From a virus, in the IMG/VR virus record IMGVR_UViG_3300011116_000895, positions 1 through 52,792 of that record: DNA of 52,792 bases; one strand, given 5' to 3'. The notes under the pieces were generated by a model. It was not told the DNA's origin. It ran no database searches and was given only the letters and a program-made list of their open reading frames with translations. Of the stretch, positions 46,816 to 52,792 are shown piece after piece. The position numbers were made by a program, and so were the translations under genes. Positions within the stretch are counted from its first letter, which is position 1. Every line of letters starts with the position of its first letter.

Positions 46816-47262
46816 TATTATTACGCCAGTTATCGGACTCGCCTGTTGATAGTCGCACCCCCTGCTGCGGCACAGACTGATAACTCGGACATCTCAAAGG
46901 ACAGCCGTAGCACTTCTGCGTCTGCTTACAATATACCACCGATTTCGTCTATGTCAAGAGAAAAATCATAAAATTATTCAGATTCCTCAGATTTATGCAG
47001 AAGATGGCAGACCGTATCTAATGCGGCAGGGCGTTGTCCACGCTTGGGGGGTGCTGATGGCGGGAAAAAGGCTACGGACAGTTCCTAGGGCATCTGAGAG
47101 CCTCTGAGAGGGCTGCTAGGGGCTGCGAGTTGAGGCACAGACTCTTACCCCTATTTTCGGCTAAAAACCCACATATTATCCGACACCCCCACTTTGCCCC
47201 ATATCCCCCCACTTTATCTAGTCCCACACGATAAAAATAATTAAAAAATCTTCATTTACCAC
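46816..47262. other. Gene-free stretch between the cassette array and the right operon
   Basis: It holds the last TTATCGGAC (46830) and TTGATAGTCGC (46846) copies and a minus-strand promoter at 46930-46957. GC-rich inverted segments follow (around AGAGCCTCTGAGAGGGCT at 47097-47114) with a lone TTATCCGAC variant at 47176. No convincing coding sequence on either strand. Confidence 0.6.
46930..46957 (-). promoter_or_regulatory. Leftward sigma70-type promoter facing the structured RNA
   Basis: Minus strand TTGACA (46957-46952), 16-bp spacer ending ATCGGTGG, TATATT (46935-46930). The ATCGGTGGTATA end matches the uvdE promoter. It would give a short transcript running through the motif copies toward the shared hairpin at 46766-46806; only a 20-codon ORF is present. 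Confidence 0.75.
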
Positions 47263-47290
47263 TTGACACTAATCCAACTGCGGTTATGAT
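47263..47290 (+). promoter_or_regulatory. Early promoter of the right-hand operon
   Basis: TTGACA, 16-bp spacer, TATGAT; leader stem GGCG/CGCC (47300-47313). The CTCTTT box is lacking. Confidence 0.82.
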
Positions 47291-47340
47291 GCCTGAAACG
47301 GCGTATGTTCGCCAAAAACGCACCCCACTCAAGGATACCA

Positions 47341-47784
47341 ATGACTCCCACAATCGCACAGTACGCCAGTTTCGCCCAGACCTTTGCCAGTCGCAATGCC
47401 ACACTACTTCCCATGCAGGTGTTTGGCAAGGATGACGGCACTTCTGTTCAAGCCGTATTTCGCATCGGCAACAGCCATGGCAAGAAGTATTACGACATGA
47501 CCTACCTGTTCACCACACCACTCGACATAGCCTGTATTCGTCTGATGAATGCGGCTCTTGAGGAAGTCATGGATGATGTAGACATGATCCTACAGGAAGA
47601 ATACTCTCATTCTCTTGCCGAATTTCATAGTATCAACCCCTATGATGGGAGTGAGGCACAGCAAGAACAGACTCTCATGGATCGTCGCTGTGGTGCTGAT
47701 CGTCAGGACTACACTAGACCCTCTGAGGATTGGCGTATGGAACTCCATTATGACCACAATCAGTATTGTCGCAGCATACAATAA
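47341..47784 (+). CDS. Early protein, unknown (147 residues)
   Basis: Start at the ATG 47341 because AAGGA lies seven bases upstream; a longer frame would start inside the leader stem-loop. Mixed fold: VFGKDDGTSVQAVFRIGNSH, then KYYDMTYLFTTPLDIACIRL and a long acidic helix (AALEEVMDDVDMILQEEYSH). C-terminus is polar with two cysteines. No family. Confidence 0.6.
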   Translation: MTPTIAQYASFAQTFASRNATLLPMQVFGKDDGTSVQAVFRIGNSHGKKYYDMTYLFTTPLDIACIRLMNAALEEVMDDVDMILQEEYSHSLAEFHSINPYDGSEAQQEQTLMDRRCGADRQDYTRPSEDWRMELHYDHNQYCRSIQ

Positions 47785-47832
47785 TTTTCTTTTTATTCTG
47801 TCACACTCTAACCAAGAAAGCGTTTACTCATT

Positions 47833-48135
47833 ATGACAACTACACAACGACACATCCTAGAACACATCGTATTTGAAGCACGACAGGAAGACGGTTTGGT
47901 TGGCACAGGCGGCACTTCGCATGAAGCCGAAGCCAACCTGCGTCAAGCCGTCAGGAATTGGAATCGCAATTCAATGGACGAGATCGTATGGCAGGACTGC
48001 ACAGTACGCATCACGGAATCTCGTTGGTGGGTCGCATTTCAAGACGGCGAGAACGACTGCGTAGGGCGTGGTGACACTAGCGAAGGTGCGTTACATGATC
48101 TAGACCGACAACTTCGACAGAAAGGTGGCAAATAA
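47833..48135 (+). CDS. HicB-like small protein (two half-repeats)
   Basis: 100 residues. Two segments, LVGTGGTSHEAEANLRQAV and CVGRGDTSEGALHDLDRQL, share a G-x-G-x-T-x-x-(E)-A-x-x-x-L pattern, as in HicB/UPF0150-type antitoxin domains (G-x-G-x-T-x-EEA-x-x-N-x-x-x-A(I/L)). No HicA-like toxin is adjacent. The stop shares a base with the next ATG (TAATG). Confidence 0.55.
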   Translation: MTTTQRHILEHIVFEARQEDGLVGTGGTSHEAEANLRQAVRNWNRNSMDEIVWQDCTVRITESRWWVAFQDGENDCVGRGDTSEGALHDLDRQLRQKGGK

Positions 48136-48302
48136 TGTTTTTATTATTAGTTCGCAAGTTAGATGAGGAGAGTCGGATTTGGGGAGAATGGCAACCTCAT
48201 TCTGCCTATCCTACGCAGGAAGCCGTAGAGGAAGTGTGTTGGCATGATAGACTCGATGGGCAGGAATGGAGATACATTCAGTTATCAGAGGCATTCAAAT
48301 GA
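48135..48302 (+). CDS. 55-residue small protein, unknown
   Basis: Runs from TAATG to ATGA, bridging two overlapping genes without gaps, which supports its reality. MFLLLVRKLDEESRIWGEWQ, then a Trp-rich acidic body (VCWHDRLDGQEWRYIQLSEA). No family. Confidence 0.6.
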   Translation: MFLLLVRKLDEESRIWGEWQPHSAYPTQEAVEEVCWHDRLDGQEWRYIQLSEAFK

Positions 48303-48673
48303 TCGACAACGCCTACCCATACCCCGATGACAATGTGTTCAGCGACACCTACGGTTTTGATATTGTAAAGGTTACCACATTCCTTGCCGAGTCCTTGGAG
48401 CATGATGATCTAGTCGGACACGGCACAACCGAACAGAGTGCGGTGAACCAACTCCGTTGGGAAGTCGAGCAATGTACTGATCAGGGACTTGGCGAGTATT
48501 ATCGTGTTCGACAGAGTGTGTCCTACATTGCTAGGCGTAAGCGTGAGGCGTACTCTGTAGGCAAAATCGAAGGCATAGTGGGACACGGCATGACTCCAAG
48601 CGAAGCCGTTGAAGATATAAAACGACAACTTACCATATCAGACATCATAACAGACTACAAGGAACCATCATGA
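48299..48673 (+). CDS. HicB-like protein with two motif copies
   Basis: 124 residues from the ATG at 48299 (ATGA overlap). DLVGHGTTEQSAVNQLRWEV and GIVGHGMTPSEAVEDIKRQL repeat the G-x-G-x-T-x-x-x-A motif of the 47833 gene and space it by about 57 residues, indicating a common ancestor. Could be a regulator or an orphan antitoxin. Overlaps the next gene by four bases. Confidence 0.55.
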   Translation: MIDNAYPYPDDNVFSDTYGFDIVKVTTFLAESLEHDDLVGHGTTEQSAVNQLRWEVEQCTDQGLGEYYRVRQSVSYIARRKREAYSVGKIEGIVGHGMTPSEAVEDIKRQLTISDIITDYKEPS

Positions 48674-49089
48674 AAGACCGTATCATAAAGACTCTCAAGT
48701 GTGGCGATGAATTTCAAGCCAATCGTGTAAAGCACCATGATGCGCTGTGGCAATGGACTTATCAGGAACGAACAGAGCAACCTGATGAGTATGGCGTATG
48801 GGACTACACCTTCTATCGTGGTCATGCCGTTCTGCAAGGTGGCATTTGGTATGTTGACATCATGGACATGGCACAAGAAGGCAGATTCTACCGTAATCGC
48901 TACACCATCAAGGAATTGTGGGGCTGCATCGGCAAGGAAAGGGACTGGATCATGCTCGATACAGAGTGTGGCACAAAGGGCAAGCGTCTAGTTCCTGCGG
49001 TGATCAGGTTCATTGTCAAGAGTCGTTGGATGAAGCATAATGTATTGGATCAGAAGATCGCTCTAGGATTACAGGAGAAAGTGATATGA
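48670..49089 (+). CDS. Early protein with W-x-W motif, unknown
   Basis: 139 residues. HHDALWQWTYQERTEQPDEY, then DYTFYRGHAVLQGGIWYVDI, then a helical basic C-terminus. The WQW segment followed by a beta region recurs in later genes of the operon, suggesting a diverged paralogue family. ATGA overlap on both sides. No database family recognised. Confidence 0.58.
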   Translation: MKDRIIKTLKCGDEFQANRVKHHDALWQWTYQERTEQPDEYGVWDYTFYRGHAVLQGGIWYVDIMDMAQEGRFYRNRYTIKELWGCIGKERDWIMLDTECGTKGKRLVPAVIRFIVKSRWMKHNVLDQKIALGLQEKVI

Positions 49090-49190
49090 TAGAATTAGCG
49101 TTAAAGTTTATGTGTTGCGTTGTGGTCGGCTACCTTGCGTTGGGATGCCTGTCGTTCATCCTGAATGCCATCTTTTGGGAAAGCGAATAA
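49086..49190 (+). CDS. 34-residue membrane micro-protein
   Basis: Overlaps the previous stop as ATGA. Almost entirely one hydrophobic helix (LKFMCCVVVGYLALGCLSFI) ending LNAIFWESE. Followed by a promoter, so it closes the first part of the operon. Confidence 0.6.
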   Translation: MIELALKFMCCVVVGYLALGCLSFILNAIFWESE

Positions 49191-49214
49191 TAATAAATTT
49201 ATTTGGTTTACCAC

Positions 49215-49243
49215 TTGACAGACTCAACAACCTTTGGTACAAT
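49215..49243 (+). promoter_or_regulatory. Internal early promoter giving a leaderless mRNA
   Basis: TTGACA, 17-bp spacer, TACAAT, then CACACT directly before the ATG at 49250, so transcription should start at or beside the initiation codon. Confidence 0.8.
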
Positions 49244-49249
49244 CACACT

Positions 49250-49507
49250 ATGAAGCAATACTCACGAGAAATGAAAGTAAAGGGCGGCACTCTGCGGATT
49301 GTGAAGATCAGCAGGACGCATTGGCAATGGACAGTATTCCTCGACAATAATGTGTTTCATGCAAACACGATGGAACAGTCCAGTCCTCGCTGCTACGAGA
49401 TTCACAGTCGCAGTCCAAACTCTAACATTGGAAGTGTCATAATAGAGGAAACGCAGTTCCGTGTGGTTCAGCGTTTCATGGATTTAAGATATGGGATAGA
49501 AATATGA
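49250..49507 (+). CDS. Early protein with W-x-W motif (85 residues)
   Basis: The ATG is six bases after the -10 box, with no ribosome-binding site. KVKGGTLRIVKISRTHWQWT, then VFLDNNVFHANTMEQSSP and a helical end (QFRVVQRFMDLRYGIEI). Its THWQWTVFLD segment aligns with ATVWQWRIILD of the 50141 gene. Overlaps the next gene by four bases. Confidence 0.6.
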   Translation: MKQYSREMKVKGGTLRIVKISRTHWQWTVFLDNNVFHANTMEQSSPRCYEIHSRSPNSNIGSVIIEETQFRVVQRFMDLRYGIEI

Positions 49508-49836
49508 TAAATTGGAAAGCAAAAAAACACACAACTGATACAGGCGTATTCTTTGTATCAATTCGCAAGTTATCCCCAACAGAATGGGACTGGCGTTATG
49601 ACGAATACGACTTTGCAAGTGGCTGCGATGAATGCAGATCACACACCGCCCACGGCATGATGATGAAATATCCAAAATCTTTTGGTGCGGCTAGTAATTA
49701 TTATATCTCAATTCCTAATGTTTGGAAAATTAGTGAAAGTGAGCCTGAACAGATTACCTTTGGCGGCAAGACAATACACGATACTGTGATGCGAGTGGTG
49801 AATTGGCAGAAACAACAGGAGAAAGTTACACCATGA
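49504..49836 (+). CDS. Early protein, tandem paralogue A
   Basis: 110 residues. MINWKAKKHTTDTGVFFVSI, RKLSPTEWDWRYDEYD, then a Cys pair insert (SGCDECRSHTAHG), ending GKTIHDTVMRVVNWQKQQEK. It is clearly homologous to the next gene over its whole length, differing mainly by the Cys-containing insert. Function unknown. Confidence 0.65.
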   Translation: MINWKAKKHTTDTGVFFVSIRKLSPTEWDWRYDEYDFASGCDECRSHTAHGMMMKYPKSFGAASNYYISIPNVWKISESEPEQITFGGKTIHDTVMRVVNWQKQQEKVTP

Positions 49837-50144
49837 AATGGCGAGCAAAAAAACACGCAACTGACACAGGCGTATACTTTGTATCAATTCTCAAATTGTC
49901 CCCAACAGAATGGGACTGGCAATATAACGAATACGATTCTGAAGGTGGCACATATCACGCACACGGCAGAATCAAGAAATATCCGAAACAATCCGATTGT
50001 GTGACTCATGTAATCACAATTCCTAATCCTGTGAAAACCTTTGGAGATAATACACCCGACCTTATGTTTGGGGGTATGACGATACACGATACTGTGATGC
50101 GATTTGTGAATTGGCAAAAACAAGAACAAGGAGTCACACTATGA
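49833..50144 (+). CDS. Early protein, tandem paralogue B
   Basis: 103 residues from the ATG at 49833 (ATGA overlap). MKWRAKKHATDTGVYFVSIL, KLSPTEWDWQYNEYD and GMTIHDTVMRFVNWQKQEQG match the previous gene at protein and DNA level, so this is a recent duplication. No Cys pair. Confidence 0.65.
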   Translation: MKWRAKKHATDTGVYFVSILKLSPTEWDWQYNEYDSEGGTYHAHGRIKKYPKQSDCVTHVITIPNPVKTFGDNTPDLMFGGMTIHDTVMRFVNWQKQEQGVTL

Positions 50145-50464
50145 AATGGCGTAGAACACTACTACAAGCGGAGTCTGCATTCTGTTATGTTAAGTGGCTA
50201 GAAACTCTGAAAGAATCTGCTACCGTATGGCAATGGAGAATCATATTAGACTATACAGATTCAGGAGTTCCCCTCAAAGGCATTATGTACAAGTCAGAAG
50301 GTAAATATCGTATCCCTGTAGTCTACGAAGATAAAGAAATTGGAATTGCCGTTGGCAAGAATCAAACGGAATGTGTGCGTCAGTATTTTAATGTCATAGA
50401 AACCCACCAAATCCAAAAACATAATGATCTCGTTCACCAAATCTTTGACAGGAAATTAGTATGA
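50141..50464 (+). CDS. Early protein, diverged paralogue C
   Basis: 107 residues from the ATG at 50141 (ATGA overlap). MKWRRTLLQAESAFCYVKWL, then ESATVWQWRIILDYTDSG, has the same start and W-x-W centre as the two previous genes but is otherwise diverged. C-terminus is helical (CVRQYFNVIETHQIQKHNDL). Confidence 0.6.
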   Translation: MKWRRTLLQAESAFCYVKWLETLKESATVWQWRIILDYTDSGVPLKGIMYKSEGKYRIPVVYEDKEIGIAVGKNQTECVRQYFNVIETHQIQKHNDLVHQIFDRKLV

Positions 50465-50865
50465 AACCTAAGATATACGAACAATTTGGTTCTTCAATCT
50501 GTCTGATGACAGGAGAATTTGAACACGGAAAGCATAAAGTATTCCTTCGTCAAATGGTCAGGCGTAATGGTAAATGTGTGCGTTGGGTTATCGTTCACCA
50601 TAAACAAAAACCTGACACGCACAAATACTTCCTAACTCACGAAACTGTATTTAAGGGAATCATGCAATACCATAAAGGAAAATACTGGATCATATCATGG
50701 GAAGATTACAAGAAACTTAAACTTAAACTTTATAGTACGGATGGTATTCAGCATTTCACACAATACTGTAAAACACAAAAAAATTCTTTCGGCATTCTCA
50801 CAAGATTTCCAAATTATACAAATTATAGAAAATGGGTGTCACAAACTCCAAACCAAATCGTTTAA
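50461..50865 (+). CDS. Early protein, unknown (134 residues)
   Basis: Overlaps the previous stop as ATGA. Basic and aromatic: KHKVFLRQMVRRNGKCVRWV, then FKGIMQYHKGKYWIISWEDY and a basic C-terminus. The beta-strand order resembles its upstream neighbours, so it may be another distant paralogue. No family. Confidence 0.58.
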   Translation: MKPKIYEQFGSSICLMTGEFEHGKHKVFLRQMVRRNGKCVRWVIVHHKQKPDTHKYFLTHETVFKGIMQYHKGKYWIISWEDYKKLKLKLYSTDGIQHFTQYCKTQKNSFGILTRFPNYTNYRKWVSQTPNQIV

Positions 50866-50870
50866 CTAGT

Positions 50871-51221
50871 ATGAGCAACCTATCATTCAATCGTCAGAAA
50901 CAAGTCGCACCCACAAGATACGAAGGAACATACTGCAATCCATTCAGCGATAACGCAGAGGAACTGGAAGCACACGAAACCTTTGCCACACGAGCAGCCG
51001 CAGAGAAATGGGCAACCAAGATGGCAGTTAATATGTTACGCAATGGCTTGCCAACAGGTGAAGCCAACATCTATGATACAATCCGTAATGAAACCGTATT
51101 CTCCGCAGCGGTGGTGCGTGACAATGTGCCGTCTACTGTGGAAATATATTCTGTTAATTCCAAGAAAGATTCGTTTTACCGCTTGACACAACAACAAATC
51201 AAGGATATAATCACACTATGA
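50871..51221 (+). CDS. Early protein, unknown (116 residues)
   Basis: Start at the ATG 50871, five bases after the previous stop. MSNLSFNRQKQVAPTRYEGT, then ETFATRAAAEKWATKMAVNM, and a beta-rich end (VPSTVEIYSVNSKKDSFYRL). The central amphipathic helix is Ala-rich. No family recognised. Confidence 0.58.
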   Translation: MSNLSFNRQKQVAPTRYEGTYCNPFSDNAEELEAHETFATRAAAEKWATKMAVNMLRNGLPTGEANIYDTIRNETVFSAAVVRDNVPSTVEIYSVNSKKDSFYRLTQQQIKDIITL

Positions 51222-51415
51222 GCGACACACAACCAACAACCATGTCTGAGGATTTCATCGTAAACATCGGCATTGTACTCACTCCACCCGAACACACCAA
51301 GGATCGCATCGACATCACAGTCGAAGCGTTCAGGAACTTGATCGGCATGGCATGGTCATCAGGTAAGATGGAAGAACTATGTCGAGTAGAAAAATCATTA
51401 CAGGAGATTGCATAA
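51218..51415 (+). CDS. Small early protein, paralogue pair member 1
   Basis: 65 residues, ATGA overlap with the upstream gene. IVLTPPEHTKDRIDITVEAF, then RNLIGMAWSSGKMEELCRVE. It matches the next gene closely (LTPPEHT...I-x-IT-(V/I)-E-(A/T)-F-(R/K)-NLI-x-x-AW-x-SG), so the two arose by duplication. Confidence 0.62.
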   Translation: MSDTQPTTMSEDFIVNIGIVLTPPEHTKDRIDITVEAFRNLIGMAWSSGKMEELCRVEKSLQEIA

Positions 51416-51603
51416 TGGAGAAGATGACACAACAGGAAATGAACCGAGAGTATTTCCTTAAAATGGCAATCCAACTCACTCCACCCGAACATACGGATCA
51501 CATTCATATCACCATTGAAACATTCAAGAATCTGATCGAGTCTGCATGGATGAGTGGTCAATGCGAAGCAAACGAAAGGAAATATACCAATGAAGGAGTA
51601 TGA
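51415..51603 (+). CDS. Small early protein, paralogue pair member 2
   Basis: 62 residues from the ATG at 51415 (TAATG with the previous gene; CAGGAG is a suitable ribosome site). IQLTPPEHTDHIHITIETFK, then NLIESAWMSGQCEAN. Function unknown. Confidence 0.62.
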   Translation: MEKMTQQEMNREYFLKMAIQLTPPEHTDHIHITIETFKNLIESAWMSGQCEANERKYTNEGV

Positions 51604-51814
51604 TGGCGTTTTAGATAATGAATTTACCAAATTGCGAAATGCTCGCAACAAGACGCTTCACATGATTGAGGCACAAGAGTCGGCGGCTATTGCACAGGCA
51701 AAGGATAATGCACGGAATCTTAAAGAGTACAATCAACTGCAATTCATTGCCGCCTGTGAGTCGGCTAAGTTCTTGGTTGGTATTGTATACAAAGCGGAGA
51801 ACATGACACAATGA
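51590..51814 (+). CDS. Small helical early protein
   Basis: 74 residues from the ATG at 51590, with GAAAGGA about twelve bases upstream. One long charged helix (EFTKLRNARNKTLHMIEAQE; AAIAQAKDNARNLKEYNQLQ) with a short C-terminal hydrophobic part (FLVGIVYKAENM). Overlaps both neighbours by a few bases. Confidence 0.6.
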   Translation: MKEYDGVLDNEFTKLRNARNKTLHMIEAQESAAIAQAKDNARNLKEYNQLQFIAACESAKFLVGIVYKAENMTQ

Positions 51815-52341
51815 CATACGCTGATCCACAAAAAAATAAAGAATACCATGCTATTCAAAGTAGAAAATGGTACTTAAAAAATAAACAGATAACATTGAAT
51901 CGTTCTGCGGAGTATCGCAGGGCAAATCCTGTCAAGGTTAGAACATGGAAAAGCAAAGCAAACGCAATTAGGAGAAGCAAAATGATTATTGTATTAACTT
52001 CTGAAGAAAAAGCATATCGAAACGAACTTGCAAATTTGTGTGTTAAACTCCAAGAGATGACTGGAGTAAAGTATCACCTAGATCACATTGTTCCCATTGT
52101 GCGTGGTGGCTTGGATCATCCTGTGAACTGGCAAGTTATTTCAGAAGCCGAGAATTATGCCAAAGGTGGCAAGATGACAGATCAGGGAATCAAGTTATTG
52201 CCCAAACTATTGGAAGTTTATCTTGACAGACTGGGCGTTGATGCCGCAACCAATTTCGCAGACTTACACAAAGAACACTTTGCGAAGATGGAGTCTGACA
52301 TGGAGTTCAATGATTTTCTTAGGAGTCTAGAACATGACTGA
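51811..52341 (+). CDS. HNH endonuclease-like protein
   Basis: 176 residues. A basic N-terminus (SRKWYLKNKQITLNRSAEYR...) precedes a coiled segment, and then YHLDHIVPIVRGGLDHPVNW with ISEAENYAKGGK. D-H-I-V-P-x-x-x-GG...(N)-W-Q...N-x-x-K is the HNH core. The C-terminus is acidic. It overlaps both neighbouring genes by 4-8 bases, so it is embedded in the operon rather than an obvious late insertion. Confidence 0.78.
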   Translation: MTYADPQKNKEYHAIQSRKWYLKNKQITLNRSAEYRRANPVKVRTWKSKANAIRRSKMIIVLTSEEKAYRNELANLCVKLQEMTGVKYHLDHIVPIVRGGLDHPVNWQVISEAENYAKGGKMTDQGIKLLPKLLEVYLDRLGVDAATNFADLHKEHFAKMESDMEFNDFLRSLEHD

Positions 52342-52567
52342 ACTTAGTGTGAAATTATGCAGGACATTGCTTGAACAGCAAGGATGGAAATTCTTGAAAA
52401 TAAAATCTGTTATTATGTTCTCAACGCCGAATGGCAAAAAGGTGAGGATGTACAAACTCACTCATCACAACAGAGGCACACTATTGGTAAGCACACGCAA
52501 ACTTAAACTGTTTGTGGCTGAACAAATCGAATTGCAAAAATGGGCATATCCGTGGACTACAATATGA
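52334..52567 (+). CDS. Small basic early protein, unknown
   Basis: 77 residues. Alternating beta segments with basic residues (GWKFLKIKSVIMFSTPNGKK; VRMYKLTHHNRGTLLVSTRK) and an aromatic end (LQKWAYPWTTI). Overlaps the HNH gene by eight bases and the next gene by four (ATGA). No family. Confidence 0.57.
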   Translation: MTELSVKLCRTLLEQQGWKFLKIKSVIMFSTPNGKKVRMYKLTHHNRGTLLVSTRKLKLFVAEQIELQKWAYPWTTI

Positions 52568-52752
52568 ACAATACACCAAATAATAATATACCAAAGAAAA
52601 TCAGACTTCATATCATCATTGAATGTGATGCAAACCCTGAAGATGACAACGAATGGATCGTTGCCGAAGTAACAGATCAGACCAAGCAATTAACTTCTAA
52701 TCTGTCATTTAACAACGAATGTTGGCTAGACGAAGTTGAAGAAATTTTATAA
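52564..52752 (+). CDS. Small acidic early protein, unknown
   Basis: 62 residues from the ATG at 52564, which overlaps the previous stop as ATGA. KIRLHIIIECDANPEDDNEW, then IVAEVTDQTKQL and an acidic end (NECWLDEVEEIL). Beta-rich first half. Closes the visible operon. Confidence 0.57.
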   Translation: MNNTPNNNIPKKIRLHIIIECDANPEDDNEWIVAEVTDQTKQLTSNLSFNNECWLDEVEEIL

Positions 52753-52768
52753 TTATTTGATTTACCAC

Positions 52769-52792
52769 TTGACACCATAGAAATCGAGATTA
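52769..52792 (+). promoter_or_regulatory. -35 box of a truncated early promoter
   Basis: CACTTGACACCATAGAAATC repeats the sequence that begins the array promoters (TTGACA then a 16-bp spacer). The expected -10 would fall just past the right edge, so another cassette probably begins there. Confidence 0.6.

Larger units (their letters stand above)
39626..46856 (+). repeat. Dispersed intergenic motif family (TTGATAGTCGC and TTATCGGAC)
   Basis: TTGATAGTCGC or one-base variants start at 39626, 40147, 40183, 40681, 40718, 41275, 41311, 41893, 41928, 42340, 42376, 43136, 43670, 44485, 45208, 46481 and 46846. TTATCGGAC-type copies start at 40164, 40698, 40734, 41292, 41909, 41944, 42356, 43152, 43168, 43686, 43703, 44501, 45184, 45224, 45242, 46459, 46500, 46516 and 46830. 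Inverted forms (GTCC-x-GATAA) are at 39640, 40198, 41326 and 42391. All lie between genes, upstream of the next promoter. Paired TTGATAGTCGC copies are 35-37 bases apart. Confidence 0.93.

Noticed and set aside
39626-46856. TTGATAGTCGC copies as a CRISPR array
   Set aside because: Copies are 11 bases, lie at irregular distances, and whole genes sit between them; no cas genes in the window.
46712-46939. Minus-strand frame of 75 codons opposite the structured RNA
   Set aside because: Its start codon lies inside the -10 box of the only available promoter, it has no ribosome site, and it spans the terminator stem and two motif copies.
1-52792. Insertion sequences, integrase or attachment sites
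   Set aside because: I looked for transposase DDE/HUH motifs, tyrosine or serine recombinase signatures and terminal repeats, and saw none. The only mobile-type genes are the HNH/endonuclease VII-like nucleases.

Overview
The window is a segment of a large tailed-phage genome of the T4 superfamily (a contractile-tailed myovirus). The evidence is a baseplate block with homologues of T4 gp6, gp7, gp8, gp25, gp27, gp53 and a gp48/gp54-type tube cap. It also has a gp4 head-completion nuclease, a gp26-like hub protein, the single-strand DNA-binding protein gp32 and the late co-activator gp33. The host cannot be named from the sequence. UVDE, an S-adenosylmethionine-decarboxylase family enzyme, a Csx16-like protein and four tRNAs for A-ending codons would fit an aquatic phage, but that is inference.

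Layout. 1-15.0 kb, minus strand: fibre-like and baseplate genes. 15.0-17.7 kb, plus strand: gp4, a tube-like protein, gp26 and an unknown protein, closed by a bidirectional terminator. 17.7-18.9 kb, minus: gp32 and gp33. 18.9-22.9 kb, plus: three virion-type proteins, the last extremely cysteine-rich. 22.9-33.9 kb, mostly minus: a dense accessory region with endonuclease VII-like and HNH nucleases, SpeD, UVDE, a phosphoesterase, small membrane proteins, Sm-like and winged-helix proteins and four tRNAs. 33.9-38.8 kb: six genes whose products begin with the same ten-residue leader ending in Leu/Ile-x-Glu, which looks like a T4-type capsid-targeting tag cleaved by the prohead protease. Behind the tags are a metalloprotease, a lysozyme-like domain, a repeat/nucleotidyltransferase fusion, an ADP-ribosyltransferase-like domain, a ParB-like domain and one unknown.

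At about 38.8 kb a poly(A) tract and a run of G-tracts mark an abrupt switch to plus-strand early-type genes with visibly richer G+C. From 39.0 to 46.9 kb there is an array of small self-contained cassettes. Each has a strong sigma70-type promoter, nearly always with a 16-bp spacer, a leader stem-loop followed by a CTCTTT box, one or two small genes, and usually a GC-rich hairpin terminator. The intergenic spacers carry copies of two short motifs, TTGATAGTCGC (17 copies) and TTATCGGAC (about 23 copies, both orientations), that I saw only in this array. The first cassette encodes a Csx16-like protein, the tenth a DUF932-like protein, and the eleventh no protein but a roughly 228-nt structured RNA. 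From 47.3 kb to the right edge lies a compact operon-like run of small early genes, many overlapping by four bases and several tandemly duplicated.

How it may work together: the right half looks like a host-takeover and anti-defence region transcribed by host RNA polymerase on entry. gp32/gp33 and TATAAATA-type promoters drive late genes. The tagged proteins are probably packed in the head and delivered with the DNA, complementing the early cassettes.
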